Shown in pieces: positions 6,496-15,667 of a DNA stretch of 64,000 nt. This DNA comes from Serratia plymuthica. GTDB taxonomy: Bacteria > Pseudomonadota > Gammaproteobacteria > Enterobacterales > Enterobacteriaceae. Every line of letters starts with the position of its first letter. The first letter of the stretch is position 1. The stretch spans positions 124,001 to 188,000 of the forward strand of contig NZ_CP068771.1 of NCBI RefSeq assembly GCF_018336935.1. Reading direction: 5' to 3'. The position numbers and the translations under genes were made by a program. The notes below the pieces were generated by a model, which was not told where the DNA came from, searched no databases, and worked only from the letters and a program-made list of their open reading frames with translations.

Positions 6496-8223
6496 TTATA
6501 TAATGGAATCGTTAGAAAATACGGACTCTATGGATTTTTTAATGTCATTTAGCCGTACTGGTTTCGTTAAAATATCCACGTCTTTGATTGGACTTTCACT
6601 GGTGTATGCACTAATGAATATAAACGGTGTGTTTTTGTTTGGGCCGTCATTCTCTTTTACCTGTCTATATAGATCATCACCAGTAATGATGGGCATCTGA
6701 AGATCACTCAAAACAAGGTCAAATGATTTCCGATATAACTTTTCTAATGCTCTCTCTGGAGACGTTGTATACTCAACTGAAAAATCATGCTGAAGAATTG
6801 ATACTAAGGACTCGCATGCCATCTCATTATCATCAATAATTAAGATGCTGATACCTTTAGCTGAGAACGGTTTGTCATCGATGTCGGTAATAACATCAAT
6901 CTCAGCAGGTGTGGACAGATCTATTGGTAATGAAACGGTAAATACAGTTCCTTTACCAATGTCACTTTTCACATTAATAGTCCCGTTCATGGCCTTAACA
7001 ACACCATGAACGATAGCCAATCCCATTCCAAAACCGGGTACTTTGTTGTCGTTTCCAACTCGGATAAACGGTGAGAATATGGCGTCAATTTTATCTTTAG
7101 GAATTCCTTGCCCCGTATCTTCGACCCTGATGACCAGTTTAGACTTTTCCTGTACAACCGCATTTACCTGCACGCTACCATGCTCTGTATATTTTATGGC
7201 ATTGGTAACGATGTTTTCAATAATTTGCATAACCCTGGATGGGTCGCTTTTTATGTACGTGTCAGAGGTGTCCCCTACGTTAACAGTGACGGTACTTTTG
7301 TTTAATAGTGAAATGCTTTGCTCAACAGTATCATGAACAATTTTACGCAAGTTGAATGTCGCTGTCTTAATTTCGACATTGCCATTGTCAACCTTGGCAA
7401 ATTCCGCAAGATCTTTCATTTGACGTTCCATTTTCATGGCGGCATTTTCCAATCGTTCAAAGTGATTGAATGCTGCTCCGTCTTTTGCTTGCAAGCTAAA
7501 CTTCTGGATAATAACCTCTACCGAGGAAATTATTGCCTGGAGTGAGGTTCTCAATTCATGCCCCAACACACCAAGGAAAGCGTTTTTGTTATTGAATGAT
7601 TTCTTTTCTGATTCCAGTTGATTATTAATGGACTTTACTTGCCGGTATGAAATGAAAAGCATCAATAAAAACAAAAAATACAGTGTCGCAATAGGAAACT
7701 TCATCGAGTTACCTTTGTCGATGTAGTCCTGCTGAATAATGTTTCTTTGTCTGACTTCTGCATGGTCAGAAATAACCACTAGATTTTTATTATCTTGCCC
7801 AATTAATTCTATGCTTTTAAGTATGATCGAGTAATCAGGTTCTGTTTTATTTAATTCAACGTCGATCTTTTCCAGGTTAGCATTTATTTGCTCTACAGTT
7901 TTAGCATAACCCGCTTCTTCATATAAGTATCTGGTCGACACACTTTTATGTAACAGCACATTAGAACTCGAGAACAGAAGGTCAAGTTCGGTTTGTAACT
8001 CCTCTTTATCATTGTTACCCAATCGCAGTTGACGCTCAATTTTTGCATTAAATCCTGCCAGCCTGATTGTAAATTTAGCAATCGCCCATGCGTAATTTTC
8101 TTGAGGACCTGCAGAGTTCATATTATGACTTGTGGAGAAATACTGTTCATACATCCACACAAAACCACCGGTTAGAATCAGAAAACCGACGAAATACTGG
8201 ATCAGGATCCGCTTTAGTTTCAT
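6496..8223 (-). CDS. Hybrid sensor histidine kinase with C-terminal receiver domain
   Basis: The 575-aa membrane kinase has TM1 at about residues 7-25, a helical periplasmic region to about 174, and TM2 at about 175-193. The HisKA box is GHELRTS with phospho-acceptor H222. The HATPase domain has IIENIVTNAIKY, VEDTGQGIP and GFGMGLAIVHG. The receiver domain (about 458-568) has acidic D464/D465, phospho-acceptor D507 and K554. It is the last gene of a leftward AT-rich operon whose first gene encodes a receiver protein, its likely partner. The preceding gene overlaps it by 4 bases. The periplasmic signal is unknown; the exported protein encoded just upstream is a candidate sensor partner. Confidence 0.9.
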   Translation of the reverse strand: MKLKRILIQYFVGFLILTGGFVWMYEQYFSTSHNMNSAGPQENYAWAIAKFTIRLAGFNAKIERQLRLGNNDKEELQTELDLLFSSSNVLLHKSVSTRYLYEEAGYAKTVEQINANLEKIDVELNKTEPDYSIILKSIELIGQDNKNLVVISDHAEVRQRNIIQQDYIDKGNSMKFPIATLYFLFLLMLFISYRQVKSINNQLESEKKSFNNKNAFLGVLGHELRTSLQAIISSVEVIIQKFSLQAKDGAAFNHFERLENAAMKMERQMKDLAEFAKVDNGNVEIKTATFNLRKIVHDTVEQSISLLNKSTVTVNVGDTSDTYIKSDPSRVMQIIENIVTNAIKYTEHGSVQVNAVVQEKSKLVIRVEDTGQGIPKDKIDAIFSPFIRVGNDNKVPGFGMGLAIVHGVVKAMNGTINVKSDIGKGTVFTVSLPIDLSTPAEIDVITDIDDKPFSAKGISILIIDDNEMACESLVSILQHDFSVEYTTSPERALEKLYRKSFDLVLSDLQMPIITGDDLYRQVKENDGPNKNTPFIFISAYTSESPIKDVDILTKPVRLNDIKKSIESVFSNDSII

Positions 8224-8723
8224 TTATCTATTACCGTTATGCTGGCCACTTGCCAAATGTGACGGGCCTGATATGTTGGGCTATTGAGCTGATCATAAAA
8301 TTGATCTAAAGGGTAAATGACGAAGTACGGACCAAAGTTTCTCAGTCTCAGTGGATTTTCGTCCATTTTATTTGCCAATAAGATATCGTATTTCTCTACG
8401 TCAGAAAAGGGGATGTCGATCCAATAGTCATTCAGCGCCCTCATTCTCAACGTTTTTCCACGGGCACCGACAAGTGTTATTAACTCCTTGAATTTTACCC
8501 CTTCAAAATCCACCACGTGTCCAGGCTCAGTCCAGGATGTTGTAGTTTTTATATGGGACTTTTTAAGTTTATTAAAATTATCAGCAGTTAACAGATAACC
8601 GTCATTATGATTTTTATTTGCAATGTCACCATCTATATAGAGATCGCCTATCTTTGCAAAGGACGATGCTGAATAAAGCACGGCAATAATGAATAATATC
8701 GATAGCGATTTTAATTTATGCAT
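8220..8723 (-). CDS. Exported protein resembling a molybdopterin-binding oxidoreductase domain
   Basis: The 167-aa protein has an N-terminal signal peptide (LSILFIIAVLYSASSFA). The mature part has the pattern of a stand-alone sulfite-oxidase-type molybdopterin domain (VDFEGVKFKELITLVGARGK, ALNDYWIDIPFSDVEKYDILLA, GPYFVIYPLD), but I see no molybdenum-ligating Cys. It is probably a non-catalytic periplasmic ligand or redox sensor partner of the adjacent kinase; that is inference. The ATG at 8723 is chosen because GAGG lies just upstream; an in-frame TTG at 8735 is weaker. It overlaps both neighbours by a few bases, so the operon is translationally coupled. Confidence 0.65.
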   Translation of the reverse strand: MHKLKSLSILFIIAVLYSASSFAKIGDLYIDGDIANKNHNDGYLLTADNFNKLKKSHIKTTTSWTEPGHVVDFEGVKFKELITLVGARGKTLRMRALNDYWIDIPFSDVEKYDILLANKMDENPLRLRNFGPYFVIYPLDQFYDQLNSPTYQARHIWQVASITVIDK

Positions 8724-9702
8724 AATAAACCTCAAATTCTTTACATATTGAATTAATTAAATTGACATCTTCACTATTATGGATCCCTACTGTTTTATCA
8801 TTTCCGATATAAACAGACTCACAATGAGTATAGTATATACTACGAAATTCGGGCTTCACTGTGGTAAATATACACGTGGTTGGTATGTCAAAACCAGCAC
8901 CAATATGTAAGGCTGCGGAGTCACATGTATAGAGATGCCTGGCATGCTTTATTATGGATGCGAATCGAGAGGTGCTCGTTGATAGCTCAGAAATGTTAGT
9001 ATAATTTTCATGGTGAACATCACTAAACCCAAAGACTTTAACCTTAAACTTATCGCTTAATTCAGATATTATTTTTTTATGATACTGTTGCGGTATGCTT
9101 CTTATTTTTGTACTTGCGTGAGGGCAGAAGAGTACATAGTCACCCAGGTTGATGTCATTAAGAGGGGCATTTTTTAACCATGAGTTGCTTTTTATCTCAA
9201 TCGGAGTGAAATTACGTTCGAGACCAAGGTTCCTTAAAAAGAAATCGTGCATTTCCCACTTATTAAAATCTTCCCAATACAGTTGATTTCCTATGTCTAT
9301 TATTAGTTCTGCCTCCGCTGCTTTGGAAATATCAAATGGCATGAAATGGATTTCAGTTATTATATTTTCTGTGAGTGTGTAGATTTCATTAACGTAATTT
9401 GGACAGCTCTCTGGTCGAATGACTTTGATGACTATGTTTGGATTTATTTTTTTTATTGCATGTAGTGCAGATATACCGACTACAGAATCACCCAGCGTCA
9501 CCCCCAATCCGTTGATGATAGTCAGGCTTTTTACATTTGAATAGTCTACCGATATTTTATTGATCGCGTTATTATGAACTATAGCGTTACTCAATGGAGA
9601 TATGTTACCACCAGGTGAACTTTTACTTACCCCATAGGGTGAAACAATGTATCTCCCATCAAGTAAGAGACTGCCTGCATATGTTAATAAACTATTATTC
9701 AT
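8716..9702 (-). CDS. GT-B glycosyltransferase resembling family 9 (heptosyltransferase-like)
   Basis: The 328-aa protein has an N-terminal Rossmann-like start (INGLGVTLGDSVVGISALHA, about residues 64-83) and a C-terminal donor-site region (CDSAALHIGAGFDIPTTCIF) like the D-x-x-x-x-H-x-A-A motif of GT9 ADP-heptose transferases. A GT inside a two-component operon on an ICE is unexpected. It may modify a surface glycan, or the GT fold may serve in signalling. The start has a weak AT-rich context. It lies 6 bases after the upstream receiver gene and overlaps the next gene. Base composition is far more AT-rich than the ICE backbone. Confidence 0.6.
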   Translation of the reverse strand: MNNSLLTYAGSLLLDGRYIVSPYGVSKSSPGGNISPLSNAIVHNNAINKISVDYSNVKSLTIINGLGVTLGDSVVGISALHAIKKINPNIVIKVIRPESCPNYVNEIYTLTENIITEIHFMPFDISKAAEAELIIDIGNQLYWEDFNKWEMHDFFLRNLGLERNFTPIEIKSNSWLKNAPLNDINLGDYVLFCPHASTKIRSIPQQYHKKIISELSDKFKVKVFGFSDVHHENYTNISELSTSTSRFASIIKHARHLYTCDSAALHIGAGFDIPTTCIFTTVKPEFRSIYYTHCESVYIGNDKTVGIHNSEDVNLINSICKEFEVYYA

Positions 9703-9708
9703 AATAAT

Positions 9709-10542
9709 TCACTTGGGGAAGTGTTTATCTACTAGTGATTTGATTACACTGGCTTTGATCGGCTTTTCATAGGGTCCAGTGATGTCATAATCATTTATTG
9801 CACTTGCTATTTCTCTGTCAACGATTCCGGATAGCTGTCCGGTAAGAACCAGAATCATAGCATTTTTATTTTCTGACTTTCTGATTTCTTTGATTGTGTT
9901 AAAAACAGTTTTCGTGCCAACAACCCAGTCCAGAATATAAGCGTCATAAGGACTACGCTTCAGGCTATCTTCCAGGGATTCAATGTCATAGTAAGGATCG
10001 ACAATGTATTCATCATTACCTATAATTTCCAGAAGACTATCCACAATATTCTTTTCGTCATCAAGAATTGCAATGCGATGTTTTTTTATATTTTGCTTTT
10101 GTGGATAGAACTGAATCATTTCAATATTACGCTTGGAATCAAATAATACGTCATCTTTGATGTCGTCAGTGTGGAACACAACCCACTCGTCGTTTATTTT
10201 TAAAGCGGAGTACTCCGTTGGGAAATTTGAATTAATTTCTGTTAAATAGATTTTGCATTTAACATTTGTCTTTCCATTGTTCCAGATCGCGTTATGTACT
10301 TCATTTACTGAATAACTATATATGTCGAAGAATTCACTCATCTTCATATCGATAGAGTCAATCACTCTGATCAGTTGAGATACCTCCCAGTTAGAGGCCC
10401 CTGTCATCTTCTTCTGTGCTGCGGCTGTTGTGATATCCAGTACACGGCTTGTATGGCTGATATGCTTCTGCTTTGGAATACCCTTTATCGCCATTGCTTT
10501 GGCTATGACTTCCCCCAGGGCAGTCTTATTGTTGTCTTCCAT
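9709..10542 (-). CDS. BetR-like DNA-binding and receiver-domain response regulator
   Basis: The 277-aa protein has an N-terminal helix-turn-helix region (about residues 8-75, with LDITTAAAQKKMTGASNWEV) like the BetR domain family, a middle region of unknown fold, and a C-terminal receiver domain (about 154-275). The receiver has acidic D161/D162, phospho-acceptor D205 in ILDWVVG, T234 and K260 (EKPIK). Output domain first and receiver last is the reverse of the usual order. It is the first gene of the leftward operon and the expected partner of the hybrid kinase. It may also control its own promoter in the gap to its right. Confidence 0.75.
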   Translation of the reverse strand: MEDNNKTALGEVIAKAMAIKGIPKQKHISHTSRVLDITTAAAQKKMTGASNWEVSQLIRVIDSIDMKMSEFFDIYSYSVNEVHNAIWNNGKTNVKCKIYLTEINSNFPTEYSALKINDEWVVFHTDDIKDDVLFDSKRNIEMIQFYPQKQNIKKHRIAILDDEKNIVDSLLEIIGNDEYIVDPYYDIESLEDSLKRSPYDAYILDWVVGTKTVFNTIKEIRKSENKNAMILVLTGQLSGIVDREIASAINDYDITGPYEKPIKASVIKSLVDKHFPK

Positions 10543-11197
10543 CTCCCACCTTTGCCAAATTCAGTTTAAAAAACAGTCATTATTTTACACTCAAAGTTGT
10601 GTTTTTCAATGAAAAGAGCGTTTTAAGATGTCGCATTATGATTTGTGTTATCGTAAAAGTATCATTTGTGTTGACTTTGTCTCGCTGAAGTTGCTAAATA
10701 TGCCCCTGAGTGTGGAGGCCTGCGATGCCGAACTGAAGCTTCTAAGCGTTATGCTTATCTCCTTTCGGAATGAGCATAACGCTCAGGTGATGCTATAGCG
10801 CACAACACCAGAGAAAGAGCCAACTCAATGTTGGGGGGTTACTCCATACATTGAGGATGGATGCGCAATAACAGTGAGGGTGGGTTTTCACACGTGAACG
10901 AATTTTGTGAATTGCCAAAACACCCCGTAATAAAATCACCTGAACTTTGTAGTATTTGGCACCAGGGAAACCTGATAAAAATCAAAATATTTAGCTTTGG
11001 CATCAACTCTTAACATATTGATATTGCCTATTATATTTCTTTGACAGACTCCAGCAATGCGGGGTTGATGACTTACGATCAACCTGAAAGCGGCTAATCA
11101 CAGGAAACCTTTTCAACTCGGAAAAGGTTTTTCTGTGGTGATTGCCGTACTGACCTGCGCAGCATAAGCGTCGGTCAAGATTTACGGAGTTCTGCTG
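10543..11197. other. 655-base intergenic region with four inverted repeats; possible oriT/promoter region
   Basis: The region lies between the leftward signalling operon and the helicase/TraI genes. It holds: AGCGTTATGCT (10745-10755) with perfect complement AGCATAACGCT (10773-10783); CTCAATGT (10824-10831) with ACATTGAG (10848-10855); GGTTGAT (11063-11069) with ATCAACC (11078-11084); and AACCTTTTC (11106-11114) with GAAAAGGTT (11121-11129), flanked by AATCACAG and CTGTGGTGATT. The left part must contain the promoter of the operon at 10542. The density of inverted repeats next to mobilisation genes suggests an oriT, but no nick site can be named. Confidence 0.4.
10628..10798 (+). CDS. Possible 56-aa small protein (doubtful)
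   Basis: An uninterrupted reading frame MSHYDLCYRK... ends with TAG at 10798. Its upstream AAGAG is a poor ribosome-binding site, and part of the frame is occupied by the 11-bp perfect inverted repeat at 10745-10783. It is short, Cys-containing, and has no recognised motif. It could be chance in a regulatory region. It is listed so that it is not lost. Confidence 0.2.
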   Translation: MSHYDLCYRKSIICVDFVSLKLLNMPLSVEACDAELKLLSVMLISFRNEHNAQVML

Positions 11198-12652
11198 ATG
11201 TCTTATTGTGATACACCTGAACAGGCCGCCATCATCGGTTGGTCTGGAACCAAACTGGTGGTCAGGGCTTTTTCCGGTACGGGCAAAACATCAACCCTGG
11301 TGCGCTTTGCTCTGGCCAATCCTGACATCAAGATGCTTTATCTCGCCTATAGCCGAGCCGTCAGGGATGAAGCGGTTCAGAAATTCCCGTTTAATGTTGT
11401 GTGCATGACCTCACATCAGTTGGCCTGGCCAAATTTCGGCCGGCATTACGAGAAGCGGTTAACGGGGAATCTGCGGATCACTGACGTCGCCCGTCAACTC
11501 AATACCCGTCACTGGCCGCTGGCCAGAACGGCGATCACCACCTTCAGTGCCTTTCTGTGTAGTGCCGACAACGAATTTGGGGTGCAACATCTGCCTGATG
11601 AAGAGGCTCGCAGCGGACTCTCTGCAGAGAAAATCCTGACCGCAGCGAAACAGCTCTGGCGCGAATCTGTGCGCCAGGACGGCACGTTTCCTGTCACGCA
11701 CGATGTCTATCTCAAGCTGTACCAACTCTCTCAACCAGACCTCTCGAAGCGCTGGCAGACGCTGCTGTTTGATGAGGCTCAGGATGCAAATCCGGTCACA
11801 CAGAGCCTGGTGCTGTCGCAGCGCTGTAGCGTGGTGTTGGTCGGTGACCGTCATCAGCAAATTTATCGGTTCCGTGGCGCCGAGAATGCACTTGATGCAC
11901 CGGCCCTGGTTGATGCGGAACAGTTGAACCTGACCCACAGCTTCCGGTTTGGACCTGCGGTGGCCAGAGTGGCCAACATGCTGCTGGCCCGCCAGGGCGA
12001 AACTCTGCCTGTTATCGGTGATGGTGGGGAGGACTGTGTGGTGTCATGTCTTACTGAGGAAACGCAAGCCCAGCATGTCACGGTGTTAAGCCGTACCGTT
12101 GCCGGCGTGATTGGCACAGCACTTGACGCCAGTCTGGCCGGCAAAAAGGTGTTCTGGATCGGTGACATTACCGGCTACAAGACCGAGGAGCTGGAGGACC
12201 TATACTGGTTTTCTGCCGATATGCCTGAACGTATGCGCTCGCCGACTTTGTCGCGAGCCTACCGTGATTTTGATGAATACGAGTCGGTAGCAAAAGCCAG
12301 CAAAGACCCGGAGATGAACCAGGAACTACGGCTTCTTGATCAGTATTTCCCGTTGCCGCAGAAGCTGCAGGTGATGCGTGAGTATGCGGTCACCGACGAG
12401 GCCAAGGCTCAGGTTACTGTCTCTACAGCACACCGCAGTAAAGGTCTGGAGTGGCCGGTAGTCGTCCTGAATGAAGACTTTATTGATATCACCGATCCGC
12501 TGTTGCCTGAGGATGAACGTACCGATGAGACCAATTTGCTGTACGTGGCTGTCACCCGCGCGCGGAAAACCCTGGTCACGAACGCGTTGCTGCAGGCGCT
12601 TCTCGACGACGAAGCTGTGGATGGCAGAGAAGGGGGCACGGCAGCATGCTGA
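11198..12652 (+). CDS. UvrD/PcrA-like superfamily 1 DNA helicase of the ICE
   Basis: The 484-aa helicase has Walker A SGTGKTST (K30), motif II FDEAQD, motif III VGDRHQQIYRFRGA, motif V STAHRSKGLEWP and motif VI LLYVAVTRAR. It is shorter than chromosomal UvrD (about 720 aa), as expected of the compact ICE-borne relatives. It probably unwinds element DNA during transfer or replication. CGGAG precedes the ATG. Its end overlaps the TraI-like gene by 7 bases, which ties the two together functionally. Confidence 0.9.
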   Translation: MSYCDTPEQAAIIGWSGTKLVVRAFSGTGKTSTLVRFALANPDIKMLYLAYSRAVRDEAVQKFPFNVVCMTSHQLAWPNFGRHYEKRLTGNLRITDVARQLNTRHWPLARTAITTFSAFLCSADNEFGVQHLPDEEARSGLSAEKILTAAKQLWRESVRQDGTFPVTHDVYLKLYQLSQPDLSKRWQTLLFDEAQDANPVTQSLVLSQRCSVVLVGDRHQQIYRFRGAENALDAPALVDAEQLNLTHSFRFGPAVARVANMLLARQGETLPVIGDGGEDCVVSCLTEETQAQHVTVLSRTVAGVIGTALDASLAGKKVFWIGDITGYKTEELEDLYWFSADMPERMRSPTLSRAYRDFDEYESVAKASKDPEMNQELRLLDQYFPLPQKLQVMREYAVTDEAKAQVTVSTAHRSKGLEWPVVVLNEDFIDITDPLLPEDERTDETNLLYVAVTRARKTLVTNALLQALLDDEAVDGREGGTAAC

Positions 12653-14331
12653 AGGCCATCAAGGCGCTGCTGGTCGGCACCCCAGAAGTGCCGGCCAGGA
12701 GCAACGCCTCATCACCTGCGGGGCCGGCGGGGTATTTTATGCCGCAGTCCGCCACGCAGCTGCTGAACATGCCGGCCCGTAAACAGTGCCTTCAGCAGCT
12801 GTGGGAGAACAGTGCACTGCCAAAGGATTTGTACGAGCAGTTCTACCTGCAACCACTTCACAAGCTGGTCACGCTGATGCAGGTGTTGCCGGCAGCGCCG
12901 CAGGGTGAGTATGTCAGGGAAGGGGGGTTAGTTGATGTTACCCTGCAGACGACGACCTATGCGGTGCGTCTGGCCAAAGGGCACATGCTGCCACCAGGCG
13001 CACCGCCCGAAGAGCAATCAGCCCAGAATGTGCAGTGGAATGTCGTGGTGTTTTACGCTGCGCTTTGGCATTACCTGCCACTGTTGAGCCAGCTTCATGG
13101 CGAGTTCCAAAGTGGCCGTGCCTGGTTACCTGGTCTGACGGTGCCGAGCGAACCCTACCGTTTTCGCCTCAGGGCAACTCCGTCAGCCCCGACATTGGCA
13201 TCAAGTCAAAGTGCAATGATTGCTGCACGGCTGTTGCCTGCAGAGGTCATCGATTGGCTATCAACATTGCCGGCGGCTACACATTCGTTGATGGCGATCG
13301 CTTCCCGACAACCCAGCGCATTATCTGTGATAGACGACATTATCCTGGACGCGGCCAAGCTGGCGCGCGGTGATGGTTTGTTCGTATCGTCTTCGCCGGT
13401 ATCTATCTCCGACACATTGACCGTAGCCTTACCGTCGGTGGCACCGCCTACTGAAAATATCACCTCTTCAGTACCCGCTGTTGATTTGCAAAGTGCAGTC
13501 AGCAGCACCAATACACCGCTCGTTGAGGAGCCGTTGCAGGCGGAGACATTAAATCAGCCCGAAGAGACAGAGGCGGCGGAATTACTGAGCTCTGCTCTGG
13601 ATGCACCGGTTAACGATAAGCCTTTAGCTGAGATGGTCCTAGCGTCTGAAGCGGTGGTTGGCGTTGAGGAGGATATGCAGGCTCTGTTGTCATTAATGGC
13701 GGTTGAGGTGTCAGCACCGACTTGCCAGGTTAGCCAGGAAGAGGGAGACGCCCCTCAGAAAGAGAGCCCTATCCCTGAAAATAACCAGGAGCCGGTACAT
13801 GACATACCTACTGTAATTGAAGATAACTGTGATTCGCCAGACGTAATCGAACCTTTTTTATCGGAGAGTATCGATACAAGGGCTATTTCAGAGCCTCAGT
13901 ATTCATCAAAGAAGCCACAGTTAGAAGAGAATAACGCGGAAGGTAATTTGATTGCAGGAAATAATATTGGGGATTCTTTCCTGCAGTGGTTGAGCCTCGG
14001 AGTAAAGAAAGGGGGTATATCAATTAATACTATAGATTCCAGAGCACATATTGTCAGTGGCTTCGTATTTCTCTGTGTGCCAGATATTTTTCATCTGTAT
14101 ATCAAAGAAAATGATTTGGAGCGTACTGACCGAAACTCTATCCAAAAGGCGTTTGAAAAACTGGGAAGACATCGGATCCGTAAGGGGCAGCGATTCTTTA
14201 TTGGCCATCTTTATGAAAAGCCAGAGGGGATGGGTTCATACCGTCGCATCAATGGTTACCTGATTAAGGCAAATAGTTTATATGGCGGAACAAGAGTACC
14301 CGAGGACAGCCAGTTACTCGTGATCCCGTAG
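12646..14331 (+). CDS. TraI_2/MobH-type relaxase homologue with a degraded HD motif
   Basis: The 561-aa protein has an N-terminal TraI_2-like region (about residues 33-215), a low-complexity acidic linker (about 255-440), and a C-terminal TraI_2_C-like domain (about 443-560, with SRAHIVSGFVFLCVPDIF and GSYRRINGYLI). In PFGI-1/SPI-7/SXT relaxases I would expect a His-rich stretch before GGLxxH and an AALLHDxGK motif. Here the same places read PQGEYVREGGLVDVTL (residues 85-100) and AALWHYLPLL (H142-Y143), so the metal ligands look lost. It may be a catalytically dead paralogue or a decayed relaxase. It overlaps the helicase gene. Confidence 0.7.
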   Translation: MLKAIKALLVGTPEVPARSNASSPAGPAGYFMPQSATQLLNMPARKQCLQQLWENSALPKDLYEQFYLQPLHKLVTLMQVLPAAPQGEYVREGGLVDVTLQTTTYAVRLAKGHMLPPGAPPEEQSAQNVQWNVVVFYAALWHYLPLLSQLHGEFQSGRAWLPGLTVPSEPYRFRLRATPSAPTLASSQSAMIAARLLPAEVIDWLSTLPAATHSLMAIASRQPSALSVIDDIILDAAKLARGDGLFVSSSPVSISDTLTVALPSVAPPTENITSSVPAVDLQSAVSSTNTPLVEEPLQAETLNQPEETEAAELLSSALDAPVNDKPLAEMVLASEAVVGVEEDMQALLSLMAVEVSAPTCQVSQEEGDAPQKESPIPENNQEPVHDIPTVIEDNCDSPDVIEPFLSESIDTRAISEPQYSSKKPQLEENNAEGNLIAGNNIGDSFLQWLSLGVKKGGISINTIDSRAHIVSGFVFLCVPDIFHLYIKENDLERTDRNSIQKAFEKLGRHRIRKGQRFFIGHLYEKPEGMGSYRRINGYLIKANSLYGGTRVPEDSQLLVIP

Positions 14332-14417
14332 TCGTTTGATGCAAGGATAATCTCATAAAATGTTGGGTAAAACTGACGAATTCTGAGTGGATAAATAAAC
14401 TAATTCGAGGTTATGAA

Positions 14418-15449
14418 ATGAAAAGCGAAGAAAAGATGCACGATGAGTGGGAGTTTCTGCTCGAGGAGTATTTTTTTACCAAGCAACTTCGTTCAGCAAC
14501 GGAATGGAGTTATAGGAAAGTAGTCCTAACGTTTACGCGTTTTATTGGCGGAACTATAACACCCGCCATGGTGACGCAAAGGGATGTGTTGCTTTGGCGC
14601 CGGCATCTGTTAAAGGAGAAAAACCTTTCGGTGCATACCTGGAACAATAAGGTGGCCCACTTGCGGGCAATATTTAATCTGGGTATTAAAAAAACTTTGA
14701 TTCAGCACACTGAGAATCCTTTTAATGGAACGGTTGTACGGTCTGACACTAAGAAAAAACGAATATTGACGAAGTCTCAATTGACCCGTCTTTATCTCGT
14801 GATGCAACAGTATGAACAAAGGGAGAAAGAGAGAAAACCAGTCAAGGGTGGAAGGTGCGCACTTTATCCAACCTGGTTCTGGATGACGGTATTAGACACA
14901 TTTCGATATACCGGTATGCGTAACAATCAGATGATCCACATCAGACTGAGAGATGTGAACCTTGAGCAAGGCTGGATCGAGCTCCGCCTTGAAGGTAGCA
15001 AAACCCATCGGGAGTGGAAAGTGCCGGTAGTTCGTCAACTAAGAGAGCGAATAAAGCTACTCATTATGCGTGCAACAGAGCGAGGCGCTGGCCAGCATGA
15101 CCTGCTCTTTGATGTCAAACGATTCACCAGCCCACGTCATGCTCATTACATCTATGACGAGAAAAATGTTCTGCAGTCGTTCCGTAGTTTTTATCGTCGG
15201 TTGTCCAGGGAAAGTGGCTTCGATATTTCCTCACACCGTTTCCGTCACACGCTTGCTACGGAACTGATGAAATCCCCGGACAGAAATCTAAAACTGGTGA
15301 AAGATCTGCTGGGTCACCGTAACGTCAGCACAACAATGGAATACATCGAATTGGATATGGAAGTGGCAGGGAAAGCACTTGAACAGGAGCTTGTTTTACA
15401 TACGGATATCACTGCGACGAGAAGCTTACAAAGCTTGACACAGGCATGA
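14418..15449 (+). CDS. Tyrosine-type site-specific integrase of the ICE
   Basis: The 343-aa tyrosine recombinase has an N-terminal SAM-like core-binding domain (about residues 10-110). Catalytic residues are R168 (TGMRNNQ), K195 (EGSKTHREW), H273-x-x-R276 (SSHRFRHTLATEL), H300 (LLGHRNVSTTMEY) and Y309. It sits next to tRNA-Phe with its 3' end toward the tRNA, the usual arrangement of SPI-7/PAPI-1-like elements that integrate into tRNA 3' ends. GAGGTTATGAA precedes the ATG. The other attachment site must be beyond the left edge of the window. Confidence 0.92.
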   Translation: MKSEEKMHDEWEFLLEEYFFTKQLRSATEWSYRKVVLTFTRFIGGTITPAMVTQRDVLLWRRHLLKEKNLSVHTWNNKVAHLRAIFNLGIKKTLIQHTENPFNGTVVRSDTKKKRILTKSQLTRLYLVMQQYEQREKERKPVKGGRCALYPTWFWMTVLDTFRYTGMRNNQMIHIRLRDVNLEQGWIELRLEGSKTHREWKVPVVRQLRERIKLLIMRATERGAGQHDLLFDVKRFTSPRHAHYIYDEKNVLQSFRSFYRRLSRESGFDISSHRFRHTLATELMKSPDRNLKLVKDLLGHRNVSTTMEYIELDMEVAGKALEQELVLHTDITATRSLQSLTQA

Positions 15450-15483
15450 TTTGCTGTGATTATCACCAGTTATCGAGAAAAGG

Positions 15484-15516
15484 ACGCCTGTGCTGTAACA
15501 CAGGCATCCTTCTTGA
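15484..15516 (+). terminator. Likely terminator after the integrase
   Basis: GCCTGTG-ctgtaa-CACAGGC forms a 7-bp stem, followed by a T-rich run (ATCCTTCTT). It lies about 35 bases after the integrase stop. Confidence 0.5.
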
Positions 15517-15641
15517 GGAATTCAACTTACAACGTCGTAGTGGTAAAGGGTTGCTTAACCACCTATTTGACAAGTCGATTCCGTATTAACCACCCGTTAA
15601 AGTTCTCATCCTTTAACCAATGTGCATTGATGCAGAATTAG

Positions 15642-15667
15642 TGGTGCCCGGACTCGGAATCGAACCA
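15642..15667. other. Probable ICE attachment site (attR/attL core) at the tRNA-Phe 3' end
   Basis: The 3' end of tRNA-Phe (T-arm, acceptor stem and CCA) points toward the integrase. For this family the recombination core is normally the last 20 or so bases of the tRNA, duplicated at the far end of the element. The second copy is outside the window, so the core limits are approximate. Confidence 0.5.

Noticed and set aside
1..15641. Prophage instead of ICE
   Set aside because: No capsid, tail or lysis genes; ArdC, DUF1281, MobH-type and SPI-7-like integrase point to a conjugative element.
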